Source: Gammaproteobacteria bacterium (lineage in GTDB: Bacteria > Pseudomonadota > Gammaproteobacteria > Magnimaribacterales > Magnimaribacteraceae). From it: a stretch of 48,777 nt of DNA. The position numbers and the translations under genes were made by a program. Where the stretch lies: contig DTSY01000010.1 of NCBI GenBank assembly GCA_012965075.1, positions 1 through 48,777 on the forward strand. The letters run 5' to 3'. Of this stretch, positions 1 through 8,284 are shown piece after piece. Position 1 is the stretch's first letter. Each line of letters starts with the position of its first letter. Under the pieces are notes generated by a model. That model searched no databases. It worked only from the letters and a program-made list of their open reading frames with translations, and was not told where the DNA came from.

Positions 1-1568
1 AAAGCAACAATGTACTGACCAAACTCACCAAAAATACTTTTAGTAAAGGCTTTACCCGTTAAATCTGCAGATCTTAATAATGACTTTCCTTCAACAATAA
101 AGTCTCCTGGGTTTGTAATTTTTCCTTCTTCTACTGTTATAACGCCCGAGTACCTCTGATTAGTTTCTTTATCAGTGTAAGTTGTTTCTTCTGCAAATGA
201 ACGATTATGCATTAATGTGACACCTGAAGAAGTTAGAACTCCCTCAGTTATAGTAAGTTCTCCAGTGAACTCTATATTTTCATTTCTTTCGTAATAATAA
301 TTTCTTAAAGTAACCAAATCTTCAGTTGGCGATGCAGTAGATGTAGCTTCGCTAGTTCCTCCCGTTAATTCTTCATTTGGATAAAAATATCCTGTTGGAT
401 CTGCAATAACCAAGGTAGTTCCATTGATACTAGTGAGTGTGCCAGTAGCTCCAGAAGTGCTTCCAGTAACAGTTTCCGTTGCTGCATATGTTCCTTCTAC
501 ATTTTCTAATGTTAATGTCATTGAGGATGGAACATTTAGATAATCCATGGCACTTGCTTCAAATTCATTTTCAAATTTCTCATTCCATACTCCAGAAGCC
601 AATATGACAAGACCAGTCATTGAGCAAATTACAATGGTGTCAATAAAAGGCTCAAGAATTGAAACCATGCCCTCTTCTATGGGGTTCTCAGTTTTAGAAG
701 TTGCATGAGCTATTGGAGCAGATCCTTGGCCCGCTTCATTTGAATATAGTCCTCTATTTACCCCTCTAGTTAGGGCAACAGACACACTAGCTCCTAAAAA
801 CCCCCCTACTGCCGCTGCTGGAGAAAATATATGAACGAATATTAATTTTAAGGAAGGAATAATATTTTCGTAATTACCTATTATCACAGCTAGTGCCCCT
901 AGGATGTACCAAAAGGCCATAAAAGGGACTAATTTAGAAGCAATCTGTGCAATTCTCTTAATACCTCCTATTATTACCATCCACAGTAAAACTGCTAAAA
1001 CTACCCCTGTTAACCACTTAGGTATGTCAAAAGTATCGTTCATTACCAGAGCAATATTATTAATTTGAGGCATATTTCCAGTACCTATGCACATCATTAA
1101 AAGACATACTGAAAAAACAACTGCTAGCCACTTCATGTTTAAACCATTTTCTATATAGAACATAGGCCCCCCAGCAATAGAGCCATCAGGAAGCTTTACT
1201 CTATACTTGTGGGCCAAAGTAACTTCTACAAACTTAGTGGTCATACCAAGAAAAGCTGTTATCCACATCCAAAAAATTGCAGCGGGTCCACCCAGAAAAA
1301 TAGCTAAAGCAACACCGCCAATATTTCCCGTACCAATGGTTCCTGAAAGAGCCGTAGATAGAGCCTGGAAAGGAGTTGTTTCACCCTCTGTACCTGGTTT
1401 TACATATTTCCCGGACAAAATCCTCCAACCATGGGCAAAATACTTGATTTGAGGAAAACCTAGATAGATCGTAAAGAAAATACCAGATCCTATTAAGAAA
1501 GCCGGAAACCAGTAATGATCTACTAAATAATATGTAAGAAATTCAAGAACTTGCGTGAATGTATTCAT
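1..1568 (-). CDS. Sodium:alanine/glycine symporter, AGCS family (3' end cut by window edge)
   Basis: Inner-membrane sodium-coupled amino-acid carrier. Read on the minus strand from ATG at 1568, the protein starts MNTFTQVLEF and shows AGCS hallmarks: GTIGTGNIGGVALAIFLGGP near residues 72-91, GGPMFYIENGL, and TRGVNRGLYSNEAGQGSAPIAHA around residues 265-287. About ten hydrophobic segments are visible before the window ends. After SGVW (residue 328) there is an insert of about 170 residues before the family sequence resumes at LTGKAF (residue 503); most AGCS proteins have only a short loop here. The insert is Thr/Gly/Ser-rich and beta-like. The start lies 3 bases after the stop of the glutaredoxin gene, so the two are probably co-transcribed. 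The substrate cannot be decided; alanine or glycine is typical of the family. The C-terminus lies outside the window. Confidence 0.9.
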   Translation of the reverse strand, partial: MNTFTQVLEFLTYYLVDHYWFPAFLIGSGIFFTIYLGFPQIKYFAHGWRILSGKYVKPGTEGETTPFQALSTALSGTIGTGNIGGVALAIFLGGPAAIFWMWITAFLGMTTKFVEVTLAHKYRVKLPDGSIAGGPMFYIENGLNMKWLAVVFSVCLLMMCIGTGNMPQINNIALVMNDTFDIPKWLTGVVLAVLLWMVIIGGIKRIAQIASKLVPFMAFWYILGALAVIIGNYENIIPSLKLIFVHIFSPAAAVGGFLGASVSVALTRGVNRGLYSNEAGQGSAPIAHATSKTENPIEEGMVSILEPFIDTIVICSMTGLVILASGVWNEKFENEFEASAMDYLNVPSSMTLTLENVEGTYAATETVTGSTSGATGTLTSINGTTLVIADPTGYFYPNEELTGGTSEATSTASPTEDLVTLRNYYYERNENIEFTGELTITEGVLTSSGVTLMHNRSFAEETTYTDKETNQRYSGVITVEEGKITNPGDFIVEGKSLLRSADLTGKAFTKSIFGEFGQYIVA

Positions 1569-1571
1569 TAC

Positions 1572-1790
1572 TTATATGAGATGCTTCTCTAGTTCAGTGT
1601 ATCCACCTATGTACTGATCATCTTGAGTAATTTGAGGAAAAGTTCTTGCTTCGGGAAATTTACTCATTAAGTCCTCTCTAGAAAAATCAACATCTAACAT
1701 ATATTTCTTATATTCAAGTTCTTTAATTTGACACAGCTTCTCAGCTTTTTCACAAAAAATACAATTAGGTTTGGACCAAATTTCTATCAT
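1572..1790 (-). CDS. Small glutaredoxin-like protein
   Basis: A 72-residue thioredoxin-fold protein beginning MIEIWSKPNC with a CxxC active site (CIFC), followed by TFPQI (the cis-Pro loop) and GGYTELEKHL (the glutathione-binding end). This is the usual order and length of a bacterial GrxC-type glutaredoxin, expected to reduce disulfides with glutathione. An in-frame upstream extension to 1916 exists, but it would run across the divergent promoter region and add 42 residues with no glutaredoxin character, so the internal ATG at 1790 is preferred. It sits just ahead of the symporter gene and diverges from the YciC-like gene. Confidence 0.85.
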   Translation of the reverse strand: MIEIWSKPNCIFCEKAEKLCQIKELEYKKYMLDVDFSREDLMSKFPEARTFPQITQDDQYIGGYTELEKHLI

Positions 1791-1809
1791 TTTTAAATCT
1801 TTATATTTG

Positions 1810-1824
1810 TTACAATCGTTGTAA
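1810..1824. promoter_or_regulatory. Perfect inverted repeat TTACAA-N3-TTGTAA between divergent genes
   Basis: TTACAA at 1810-1815 and TTGTAA at 1819-1824 are separated by TCG. The site lies in the 46-bp gap between the glutaredoxin start (1790) and the YciC-like start (1837). TACAAT at 1811-1816 could also be a -10 box for the rightward gene, so the symmetry may only reflect back-to-back -10 elements. It could equally be an operator. Confidence 0.3.
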
Positions 1825-1836
1825 AAGGATTTTCTT

Positions 1837-2529
1837 ATGATACTTGAAGGGTTTAAATTTACTAATAGTTTATTTTTAGATAATTTTACTAAATTCTTTA
1901 TAGTTATATTTCCCATATATGTAATTCAATTTTTGGTGTACTTAGCTTTTGGTTCTGTACCTGGAAATGAGTTTGGGACGTCATCTTCCTCTACGAATAT
2001 TGCCCAGCAATTTTTATCTAATTTACTTACCTTATACTCTTATGCTTTAGCAATCTTGTTGATTGACGACATCTTTAAGGAAAAAAGTAGATCTGTATCA
2101 AATTATTTCTACCAGGCTCTTTATTTTTTCCCTAAGATTATTGGGATAGGTTTGATAACTGGGATTCTAGTTGTATTTGGTTTACTTCTTTTTATTCTTC
2201 CAGGCTTGTATATTTCAGCTAGATTGATGTTTGCCCCTTATATTGGATTAATGGAAAACAGACCTATTTTGGATTCAGTTAAAAAAGCTTATGAGATTAC
2301 AGAAGGCAAAGGATGGAAGCTTATTGGATACGTTGTAGCTGTAATTTTTCCTATTATTATCATTTTGATTACTATCCTTACTGGGTTCGCTGTCTTTCTT
2401 ATTCCAGAAAATATTAATGCTTATATGGCTATTGCATATTTATTCTCCTTCTTGTCTTTCATATACTTATCCATATATATCTATCGTTTACTTATTGATC
2501 TTAATAAAACTGAAGATGAATCTATCTAA
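1837..2529 (+). CDS. YciC/UPF0259-like integral membrane protein
   Basis: A 230-residue inner-membrane protein with about five or six hydrophobic segments (around residues 20-38, 60-78, 92-125, 163-190 and 196-218). The central segment ILPGLYISARLMFAPYIGLM followed by DSVKKAYEITEGKGWKLIG resembles the conserved core of the E. coli YciC (UPF0259) family, whose role is not established. AAGGA lies upstream of ATG 1837. The 3' end overlaps the next gene by 14 bases, so translation of the two is probably coupled. The family call rests on pattern memory only. Confidence 0.6.
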   Translation: MILEGFKFTNSLFLDNFTKFFIVIFPIYVIQFLVYLAFGSVPGNEFGTSSSSTNIAQQFLSNLLTLYSYALAILLIDDIFKEKSRSVSNYFYQALYFFPKIIGIGLITGILVVFGLLLFILPGLYISARLMFAPYIGLMENRPILDSVKKAYEITEGKGWKLIGYVVAVIFPIIIILITILTGFAVFLIPENINAYMAIAYLFSFLSFIYLSIYIYRLLIDLNKTEDESI

Positions 2530-3370
2530 ATCCAATAGTGGTCATTATTTCTACACAAAAGGGGAAGGTGAACCATTACTTTTTTTACATGGGTTTCCAG
2601 ATTGCGCAGAAAATTTTCAACATCAATTAAATTTCTTTGCTGAAAAAGGCTATCAAGTAATTGCTCCTTTCCTTCCTGGATACCATCCAGAAGATCAAGA
2701 TCTAGATACCTATCAGTCTTTGCGTATAGCTGAAGAAATGATTACATTTACTAAGTCCATTACAGATCAAAAAATTAATTTATTTGGTCATGATTGGGGT
2801 GCCAGCATAGCCTATGGAATGGCTGGGTTAGAACCTGATCTTATTAACAAAATGATCACCGTTTCTGTTCCTCACGGTATTAGTGTGGGAGCTTCTTTTC
2901 TTTCTGATGGTGATCAACAAAGGAAATCTTGGTACATGTTCTTCTTTCAGCTCCCTATTGCTGATTTGGCAGTACCAACTAATAACTTTAATTTTATTAA
3001 CCGTTTATGGATGGATTGGTCACCTAATTGGCCAGAATATAAATCTTATGCAGATAAAACAATTGAGGTTCTTTCTAAAGGCAATGTTCTTTCTAAAGCA
3101 TTAGCTTATTACAGATGTACCTTTCAAGAATCCTTACAAACTGAAAGGATAAATTCTCTAACAGGTGATCTTAGTGCCCAAACTATAAAAGTTCCCTCAC
3201 TGTATCTTCATGGAGAAAATGATGGCTGTATAGGGGCAAACCTATCAGAAGGTATGGAAAACTTTTTTGATGATCTGGAAATTAAAATTCTGCCTAAATG
3301 TGGCCATTTTCTTCACTTAGAAAAATCCGAAGAAGTAAATAATATTATTTTAGATTTTCTATCTGGCTAG
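2516..3370 (+). CDS. Alpha/beta hydrolase, epoxide hydrolase / haloalkane dehalogenase type
   Basis: A 284-residue cytosolic alpha/beta-fold hydrolase. FLHGFPD near residue 26 carries the oxyanion-hole HG motif, GHDWGASIAYG holds an Asp nucleophile (rather than Ser), HGENDG near the end carries the probable acid, and KCGHFLHLE the catalytic His. An Asp nucleophile followed by Trp (HDWG) is typical of epoxide hydrolases and haloalkane dehalogenases. A longer reading from 2417 exists, but those residues are the previous gene read in another frame; ATG 2516 gives the normal length. The gene overlaps its upstream neighbour by 14 bases and its tail overlaps holB on the other strand. Substrate unknown. 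Confidence 0.8.
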   Translation: MNLSKSNSGHYFYTKGEGEPLLFLHGFPDCAENFQHQLNFFAEKGYQVIAPFLPGYHPEDQDLDTYQSLRIAEEMITFTKSITDQKINLFGHDWGASIAYGMAGLEPDLINKMITVSVPHGISVGASFLSDGDQQRKSWYMFFFQLPIADLAVPTNNFNFINRLWMDWSPNWPEYKSYADKTIEVLSKGNVLSKALAYYRCTFQESLQTERINSLTGDLSAQTIKVPSLYLHGENDGCIGANLSEGMENFFDDLEIKILPKCGHFLHLEKSEEVNNIILDFLSG

Positions 3371-4351
3371 TCCCACAGATTCTATCCAATCAACCAATAG
3401 TGACTGTAGCTGGTAATCAGCCCGTAAATTTGTATCAGAATTGAATAAATTCCAACAAGAGTTAGTCTTTTCAAGGAGGTAAAAGAAATTATCACTTTCA
3501 AAGTGTTGAGATAAGTAACTGCTTATAGAATCTGAATCCTGAAAGGTTAAATTCTGCCCTGGCAAGAACCTATGCCTTAAACAATCCATTAACAAATCAG
3601 ACATCCATTCCAATCTCAATAGCATAGTCATAGGATCCTTAGGCCACTGCTCTGAAACTTCCAGTAAATTATTACCTGTTTTAATAAGTTCCGAAATATC
3701 TTTTATGAAGTCCAACCTTAAGTCGTCTATTTCAAAATTTACCATTTCAGCAGCAACAAAAGGTTTTCCTTTAGATAATAACAATGCAGTTTCAATTTTA
3801 GATTTATGATCAGTTTGGAGATTTAACCAGGTTTTTATTTGCTCATTATCAGGTTGATTCATATTTACTTTAATAGCCCTACTTTTAATGGTTAAAGGCA
3901 ATGTCTGATATCGATGACTAATCAATAAGAAAATTGAATTTTCTGGTGGTTCTTCCAAGTTTTTTAAAAAAGAATCAGAAGCTTCTCTAGACATCTTTTC
4001 AAGTGGGTTAATAATAAACACTTTATTGGACCCTAAAAAAGATGATTCGTATAAAGGTTCTTGTAATTTTCTAATCTGGTTTATAGATATTTGCTTCTTG
4101 TCTTCTTCTGGTTTTATCAAGTAGAAGTCAGGATGGTTAAATTGATCAAATAAACGACAAGATTGGCATTGATTGCAGGCTTCAGCACCAGGTAAAGAGT
4201 TACAAAGAAACCCTTTTGCAATCTCTAAGGTAAATACAGTCTTTCCTATTCCTTCTACCCCTTCAAATATATAAGCATGGTGGTTCAAAGGGTTTTTAAA
4301 AACCCTTTTTTCTTTTTCAAACCAAGGGACTGATACAGTTGAATTATTCAC
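3359..4351 (-). CDS. holB: DNA polymerase III subunit delta'
   Basis: A 330-residue clamp-loader AAA+ subunit. It has a P-loop (GVEGIGKT, about residues 32-39), a zinc-binding cluster CNQCQSC (about residues 59-65) and the region LEEPPENSIFLLISH before IKSRAIKV. The last piece corresponds to the SRC sensor motif of the family, but Cys is Ala here (SRA). The C-terminal third is the usual variable collar domain. It is last in the rluC-fab-tmk operon, overlapping tmk by 8 bases; this tmk-holB order is standard in gammaproteobacteria. A canonical P-loop is noteworthy because the E. coli delta' P-loop is degenerate. Confidence 0.92.
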   Translation of the reverse strand: MNNSTVSVPWFEKEKRVFKNPLNHHAYIFEGVEGIGKTVFTLEIAKGFLCNSLPGAEACNQCQSCRLFDQFNHPDFYLIKPEEDKKQISINQIRKLQEPLYESSFLGSNKVFIINPLEKMSREASDSFLKNLEEPPENSIFLLISHRYQTLPLTIKSRAIKVNMNQPDNEQIKTWLNLQTDHKSKIETALLLSKGKPFVAAEMVNFEIDDLRLDFIKDISELIKTGNNLLEVSEQWPKDPMTMLLRLEWMSDLLMDCLRHRFLPGQNLTFQDSDSISSYLSQHFESDNFFYLLEKTNSCWNLFNSDTNLRADYQLQSLLVDWIESVGLAR

Positions 4352-4961
4352 TAAAGAGCTTTTCTATCGCTTGTTTTACATTATTAAGCATAGATTCAAT
4401 TTTTTTTGAGCTATCTATTATTTTGATTCGATTACTATTGTTTTTAGCTAGATCTAAATAAGTATTACGTATTCTTTTATGAAACTCTAATTCTTCTTTT
4501 TCAAACCTATCTAACTCCCCTCTTGCTTTTACTCTTGAAAGGGATATCTCAACAGGCAAGTCAAATAGTAAAGTTAAATCGGGTTGAGGTAGATTTAAAT
4601 AGTCTGTTAAAGAAATAATTAATTTTTTGTCTAGCTGCCTACCTCCTCCTTGATAAGCAATACTTGAATCCATGAATCTATCAGATACCACCCAATTACC
4701 CTTTTCTAGGTTGGGTAAAATTATTTTCTCTACATGATCTTTTCGATCAGATAACATCAGCATTAACTCTACTTCAGGAGATATTTCTGTGTCCGGATCT
4801 AAGAGTATTGCACGTAGCTCTTTTCCAATTGAACTCCCTCCAGGTTCTCTGGTAACGATATAACTGATATTCTTTTTATCTAAAAGATCAGTAATGCTTT
4901 TTAAGGAAGAAGTTTTTCCAGAACCTTCTATTCCTTCTAGAGTAATAAACTTAGCTTTCAT
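4344..4961 (-). CDS. tmk: Thymidylate kinase
   Basis: Phosphorylates dTMP to dTDP in the cytosol. The 205-residue protein has the P-loop EGIEGSGKTSS (residues 9-19), the TMP-binding TREPGGS, and the DRFMDSSIAYQGGGR block in which DR and the following residues contact nucleotide and form part of the catalytic site. Length is normal for bacterial Tmk. Its start shares one base with the mltG stop and its end overlaps holB by 8 bases, so the three are translationally coupled. Confidence 0.95.
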   Translation of the reverse strand: MKAKFITLEGIEGSGKTSSLKSITDLLDKKNISYIVTREPGGSSIGKELRAILLDPDTEISPEVELMLMLSDRKDHVEKIILPNLEKGNWVVSDRFMDSSIAYQGGGRQLDKKLIISLTDYLNLPQPDLTLLFDLPVEISLSRVKARGELDRFEKEELEFHKRIRNTYLDLAKNNSNRIKIIDSSKKIESMLNNVKQAIEKLFSE

Positions 4962-5944
4962 TATTTGTTAAGTTGGAATCGTTGAACTGCCTGATTATGT
5001 TCTTCTAGAGTATCAGAAAAGTAGTGAGTACCATCCCCTTTAGAAACAAAGAAAAGTGAATTTCCTTCTTCAGGGTTTAAGGCAGCTTGAATTGAACTTT
5101 CACTTACTAAGCCAATAGGTCCAGGAGGCAATCCTTTAATGTGATAAGTGTTATAAGGATGCTTCATTTTGATATGAGAACTTTTTATATCTCCATCATA
5201 CTCATCCCCTAAAGCAAAAATTATTGTAGGATCAGATTGAAGTTTCATTCTAAGTTTTAATCTTCTTACAAAAACACCAGCTATTTGTTTCTTTTCAGTG
5301 CCCTCTTTTTCAATTATAGAAGCTAGTATTAAAGCTTCGTAGGAATTTTTAAAAGGTAAGTTAATATTTCTTTGGCTCCATAGTTGGTTTAATATTTTTT
5401 GATGTTTTAAATTAGATCTTTTTAAAATATCAAGGTAAGAATCACCTTTTATATAGTTGTAAGTATCTGGATGAAACAACCCTTCTAACGAATTTATCTC
5501 CAAACCTAAATCAGATCTTATCTTATTTTTATCATCAAAATTTTCATCTTTCTTTAAAACAGTATTGTTTTTAAATAAATCTATAAGTTCATTAATTGTT
5601 GAGCCTTCTCTCAACCTTATTTGATGATAGTAAACAGACCCTTCAGAAACTTTCTGAATTAATTGAAGTGCATTATTGGTTTTAGAAATTAAATATTCTC
5701 CAGCTTTAATATCATCTGATCTTTTAAAAACTTTCACATATCCTTTTAAAATTAAAGGTCTATTAACTAACCCTTGTTCGCTTAATCTATCAATTAATTG
5801 GTTAAGACCATACCCCTTCTCTATTTCAATCATAGTTGTTTCATTTATTGGAAGCGGTCTGTACAGAGTAAAAATTAGCAATCCTATCAGTGATACTAAA
5901 ATCACAAGGATTACCTTGTTTACTAACGATAGAGAAAATGACAC
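4961..5944 (-). CDS. mltG: Endolytic murein transglycosylase MltG
   Basis: Cleaves nascent peptidoglycan strands at the inner membrane and so sets glycan length. The 327-residue protein has a single N-terminal membrane anchor (about residues 9-27), a LysM-like region, and the YceG/MltG catalytic block: ASIIEKEG, with the expected catalytic Glu, then AGVFVRRLKLRMKLQSDPT and later PYNTYHIKGLPPGPIG. It lies between fabF and tmk, as in E. coli, except that pabC, which normally separates fabF from mltG, is absent. Confidence 0.93.
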   Translation of the reverse strand: MSFSLSLVNKVILVILVSLIGLLIFTLYRPLPINETTMIEIEKGYGLNQLIDRLSEQGLVNRPLILKGYVKVFKRSDDIKAGEYLISKTNNALQLIQKVSEGSVYYHQIRLREGSTINELIDLFKNNTVLKKDENFDDKNKIRSDLGLEINSLEGLFHPDTYNYIKGDSYLDILKRSNLKHQKILNQLWSQRNINLPFKNSYEALILASIIEKEGTEKKQIAGVFVRRLKLRMKLQSDPTIIFALGDEYDGDIKSSHIKMKHPYNTYHIKGLPPGPIGLVSESSIQAALNPEEGNSLFFVSKGDGTHYFSDTLEEHNQAVQRFQLNK

Positions 5945-5948
5945 TGAG

Positions 5949-7190
5949 TTATTTTAACTCAGAGAAGACTAGAGTCGCGTTGGTTCCTCCAAATCCAAAA
6001 GAATTAGAGATACTTTTAGAAATTGGTATTTCTGTGGCATTGTTAGCAGAATAATTTAAATCACAACCAGCACTTGGATTATCTAAATTAATTGTCGGCG
6101 GCACCACATTGTCTCTGATTGCAAGGATGCTGTAGATCGCTTCTACTGCCCCAGCAGCCCCTAAAAGATGACCAGTCATAGATTTAGTAGAGCTAACCAC
6201 AAACTTTAAAGGATCCTCACCAAAGACTTTCTTAATAGCTGAGGTCTCTGCCTGATCACCCACAAGAGTTGACGTACCGTGGGCATTGATATACTGAACA
6301 TCGTTAGAATTAATCTTGGCGTCTTTTAAAGCATTCTGCATAGCCAATACAGCTCCTTCAGCACTTTCAGGAGGAGAAGTCATATGATAAGCGTCTGCGC
6401 TCATACCAAAACCTATTATTTCTGCATAAATTTTTGCTCCTCTTGATTTTGCATGTTCAAGCTCTTCGAGCATTAAACAACCCGCTCCTTCTCCTATAAC
6501 AAAACCATCTCTGTCTTTGTCCCAAGGCCTGGATGCTTTTTGCGGGCAATCATTTCTAGTTGATAAAGCTTTAGCAGCATTGAAGCCGGAAACTGAAAGA
6601 GGTGTTATTCCCATCTCTGCGCCTCCAGTCAACATCATTTCCGCGTCACCATGAACTATGCTTCTAAAAGAATAGCCTATGGAGTGGCTCCCGCTAGAGC
6701 AAGCACTTGCTATTGAAATATTTGGGCCTTTAAAGCCAAATTTTATGGACACGTATCCAGAAACCATATTAATAATGGAACCTGGAACAAAGAAAGGTGA
6801 TATTTTTTTAGTACCTGATTTAGCTAAAATATTAGCAAAGTTTTCTATAGTTCCGAGTCCTCCAACTGCAGAGCCAATAGAAACTCCTATTCTTTCTAAA
6901 TTAACCTTATTTTTATCTAAACCTGAATCCAGTACACACTCTTGAGAAGCAGCTACCCCATATTGTATGAACTTGTCTAAACGCCTTATTTCTTTCTTTT
7001 CAAGATATTTTTCAGCTTCAAAAGATGGCAGGCTCGCTGCAAATTTTGTGTCAAAATCTGTTACATCAAAGTAAGTAATTGGTTTAACAGGGTTCATTCC
7101 TGAAAGTAGATTCTTCCATGAACCCTCTACCTCATTACCTACAGGCGATAAAAGACCTAGTCCAGTAATGACTACCCTTCTTGAAGACAT
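5949..7190 (-). CDS. fabF: 3-oxoacyl-ACP synthase II (KAS II)
   Basis: Condenses malonyl-ACP with acyl-ACP in fatty-acid elongation. The 413-residue thiolase-fold enzyme has the catalytic triad in order: ASACSSGSHSIG with the nucleophilic Cys (about residue 164), HGTST (first His, about 304) and GHLLGAAG (second His, about 341). It starts VVITGLGLLSPVG, as is usual. It lies 29 bases after acpP, in the standard acpP-fabF order. Confidence 0.95.
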   Translation of the reverse strand: MSSRRVVITGLGLLSPVGNEVEGSWKNLLSGMNPVKPITYFDVTDFDTKFAASLPSFEAEKYLEKKEIRRLDKFIQYGVAASQECVLDSGLDKNKVNLERIGVSIGSAVGGLGTIENFANILAKSGTKKISPFFVPGSIINMVSGYVSIKFGFKGPNISIASACSSGSHSIGYSFRSIVHGDAEMMLTGGAEMGITPLSVSGFNAAKALSTRNDCPQKASRPWDKDRDGFVIGEGAGCLMLEELEHAKSRGAKIYAEIIGFGMSADAYHMTSPPESAEGAVLAMQNALKDAKINSNDVQYINAHGTSTLVGDQAETSAIKKVFGEDPLKFVVSSTKSMTGHLLGAAGAVEAIYSILAIRDNVVPPTINLDNPSAGCDLNYSANNATEIPISKSISNSFGFGGTNATLVFSELK

Positions 7191-7219
7191 TTTAATGGTT
7201 ACCTAGTAGCTCTAGGTTG

Positions 7220-7450
7220 TTAAGAATTACTATTTATATAATCAACAGCGTTTTGTACTGTCGCTATTCCTTCAGCCTCTTCATCAGGAATTTCAATTTC
7301 AAATTCTTCTTCGAAAGCCATAACTAATTCAACTGTATCTAGGGAATCAGCTCCTAAATCATCTATGAAAGATGCTTTTAATTTAGCTTCTTCTTGTGAT
7401 ACTCCTAATTGTTCACAAACTATTTTCTGTACTCTTTCTTCAACACTCAT
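7220..7450 (-). CDS. acpP: Acyl carrier protein
   Basis: A 76-residue acidic four-helix carrier that shuttles fatty-acyl intermediates. The 4'-phosphopantetheine attachment site is the Ser in GADSLDTVELV (about residue 37). Length and sequence (MSVEERVQKIV... EIPDEEAE) are typical of gammaproteobacterial AcpP. A good ribosome-binding site (AGGAGAG) precedes ATG 7450. The 111-bp gap to fabG is the largest inside this operon and probably carries an extra acpP promoter, though I could not pick a convincing -35/-10 pair. Confidence 0.96.
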   Translation of the reverse strand: MSVEERVQKIVCEQLGVSQEEAKLKASFIDDLGADSLDTVELVMAFEEEFEIEIPDEEAEGIATVQNAVDYINSNS

Positions 7451-7561
7451 AAAACTCTCCTGTTTAGAAAACCTAGCCTTTAATTTTGACGCGCATGTTA
7501 CCCAAGTTTAGGAATTTTTGCATTATTTATTGACAATATCATTGTAGATTACCAATTCCAC

Positions 7562-8284
7562 TTACATGTAAAGACCACCATTAATATGGATGGTTTGACC
7601 TGTAATATATGAAGCTTCATCTGAAATAAGAAAATCTACCAATTGAGATATCTCTTCAGGTTTTCCAAATCTAGATAAGGGAATTTGTGAAAGTATTTCT
7701 TCCTTGACCTTTTCACTAATAACCTTAGTCATATCTGTTTGGATGTACCCAGGAGCTATTGCATTGACAGTTATTCCCCTGCTACCTACTTCTTTTGCAA
7801 GTGATTTTGAAAAAGCTTCTATTCCTGCTTTCGCTGCAGCATAATTTGCTTGTCCTCTATTTCCTGTAGAGGCAGAAGTGCTAGTAATATTAAGTATTCG
7901 ACCCCAACGCTTTTTCAGCATAAATTTAAGAACTGTTTTGGAAATCTTAAAAGCTCCATTTAAATTTATATTTAATACGTCCATCCACTCTTCTTCAGTC
8001 ATTCTTAAAACAATATTATCTCTTGTAATTCCAGCATTATTTACTAGCACAGCAATGTCAGGATGCTCTTGTGTTAACAAATAGTTAAAAGACTCAACTG
8101 ATTTTTTATCATTTAAATTCAGCTGAAGACCATGAATCCCATTCTCTCTAAGGTTTGAAACGCCTTCGTTCGTAGTTGAGGTCCCAAGAACCTCATATCC
8201 TTTTTCTTTTGACTTAAGCGCTATATCTTTTCCAATACCCCTTGATGCACCGGTAATTAGTATCTTTTTAGACTCTTTCTGCAT
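7562..8284 (-). CDS. fabG: 3-oxoacyl-ACP reductase
   Basis: NADPH-dependent reduction of 3-ketoacyl-ACP. This 240-residue classical short-chain dehydrogenase has TGASRGIGK (cofactor loop, about residues 12-20), NNAG (about 88-91), a catalytic Ser in ITSTSASTG and YAAAKAG (Tyr/Lys, about residues 149-155). The C-terminus GQTIHINGGLYM is typical of FabG. Its start overlaps the end of fabD by 17 bases and it precedes acpP, the standard order. Confidence 0.94.
   Translation of the reverse strand: MQKESKKILITGASRGIGKDIALKSKEKGYEVLGTSTTNEGVSNLRENGIHGLQLNLNDKKSVESFNYLLTQEHPDIAVLVNNAGITRDNIVLRMTEEEWMDVLNINLNGAFKISKTVLKFMLKKRWGRILNITSTSASTGNRGQANYAAAKAGIEAFSKSLAKEVGSRGITVNAIAPGYIQTDMTKVISEKVKEEILSQIPLSRFGKPEEISQLVDFLISDEASYITGQTIHINGGLYM

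Noticed and set aside
1791..1916. Longer start for the glutaredoxin (114 residues)
   Set aside because: The added residues read through the divergent promoter and the start of the YciC-like gene and are not part of the glutaredoxin fold; ATG 1790 gives the normal length.
2417..2515. Longer start for the alpha/beta hydrolase
   Set aside because: The extension is the membrane-protein gene read in another frame; ATG 2516 gives the normal hydrolase start.
7451..7561. Promoter for acpP in the 111-bp gap
   Set aside because: A promoter is likely, but I found no -35/-10 pair with acceptable sequence and spacing, so none is called.
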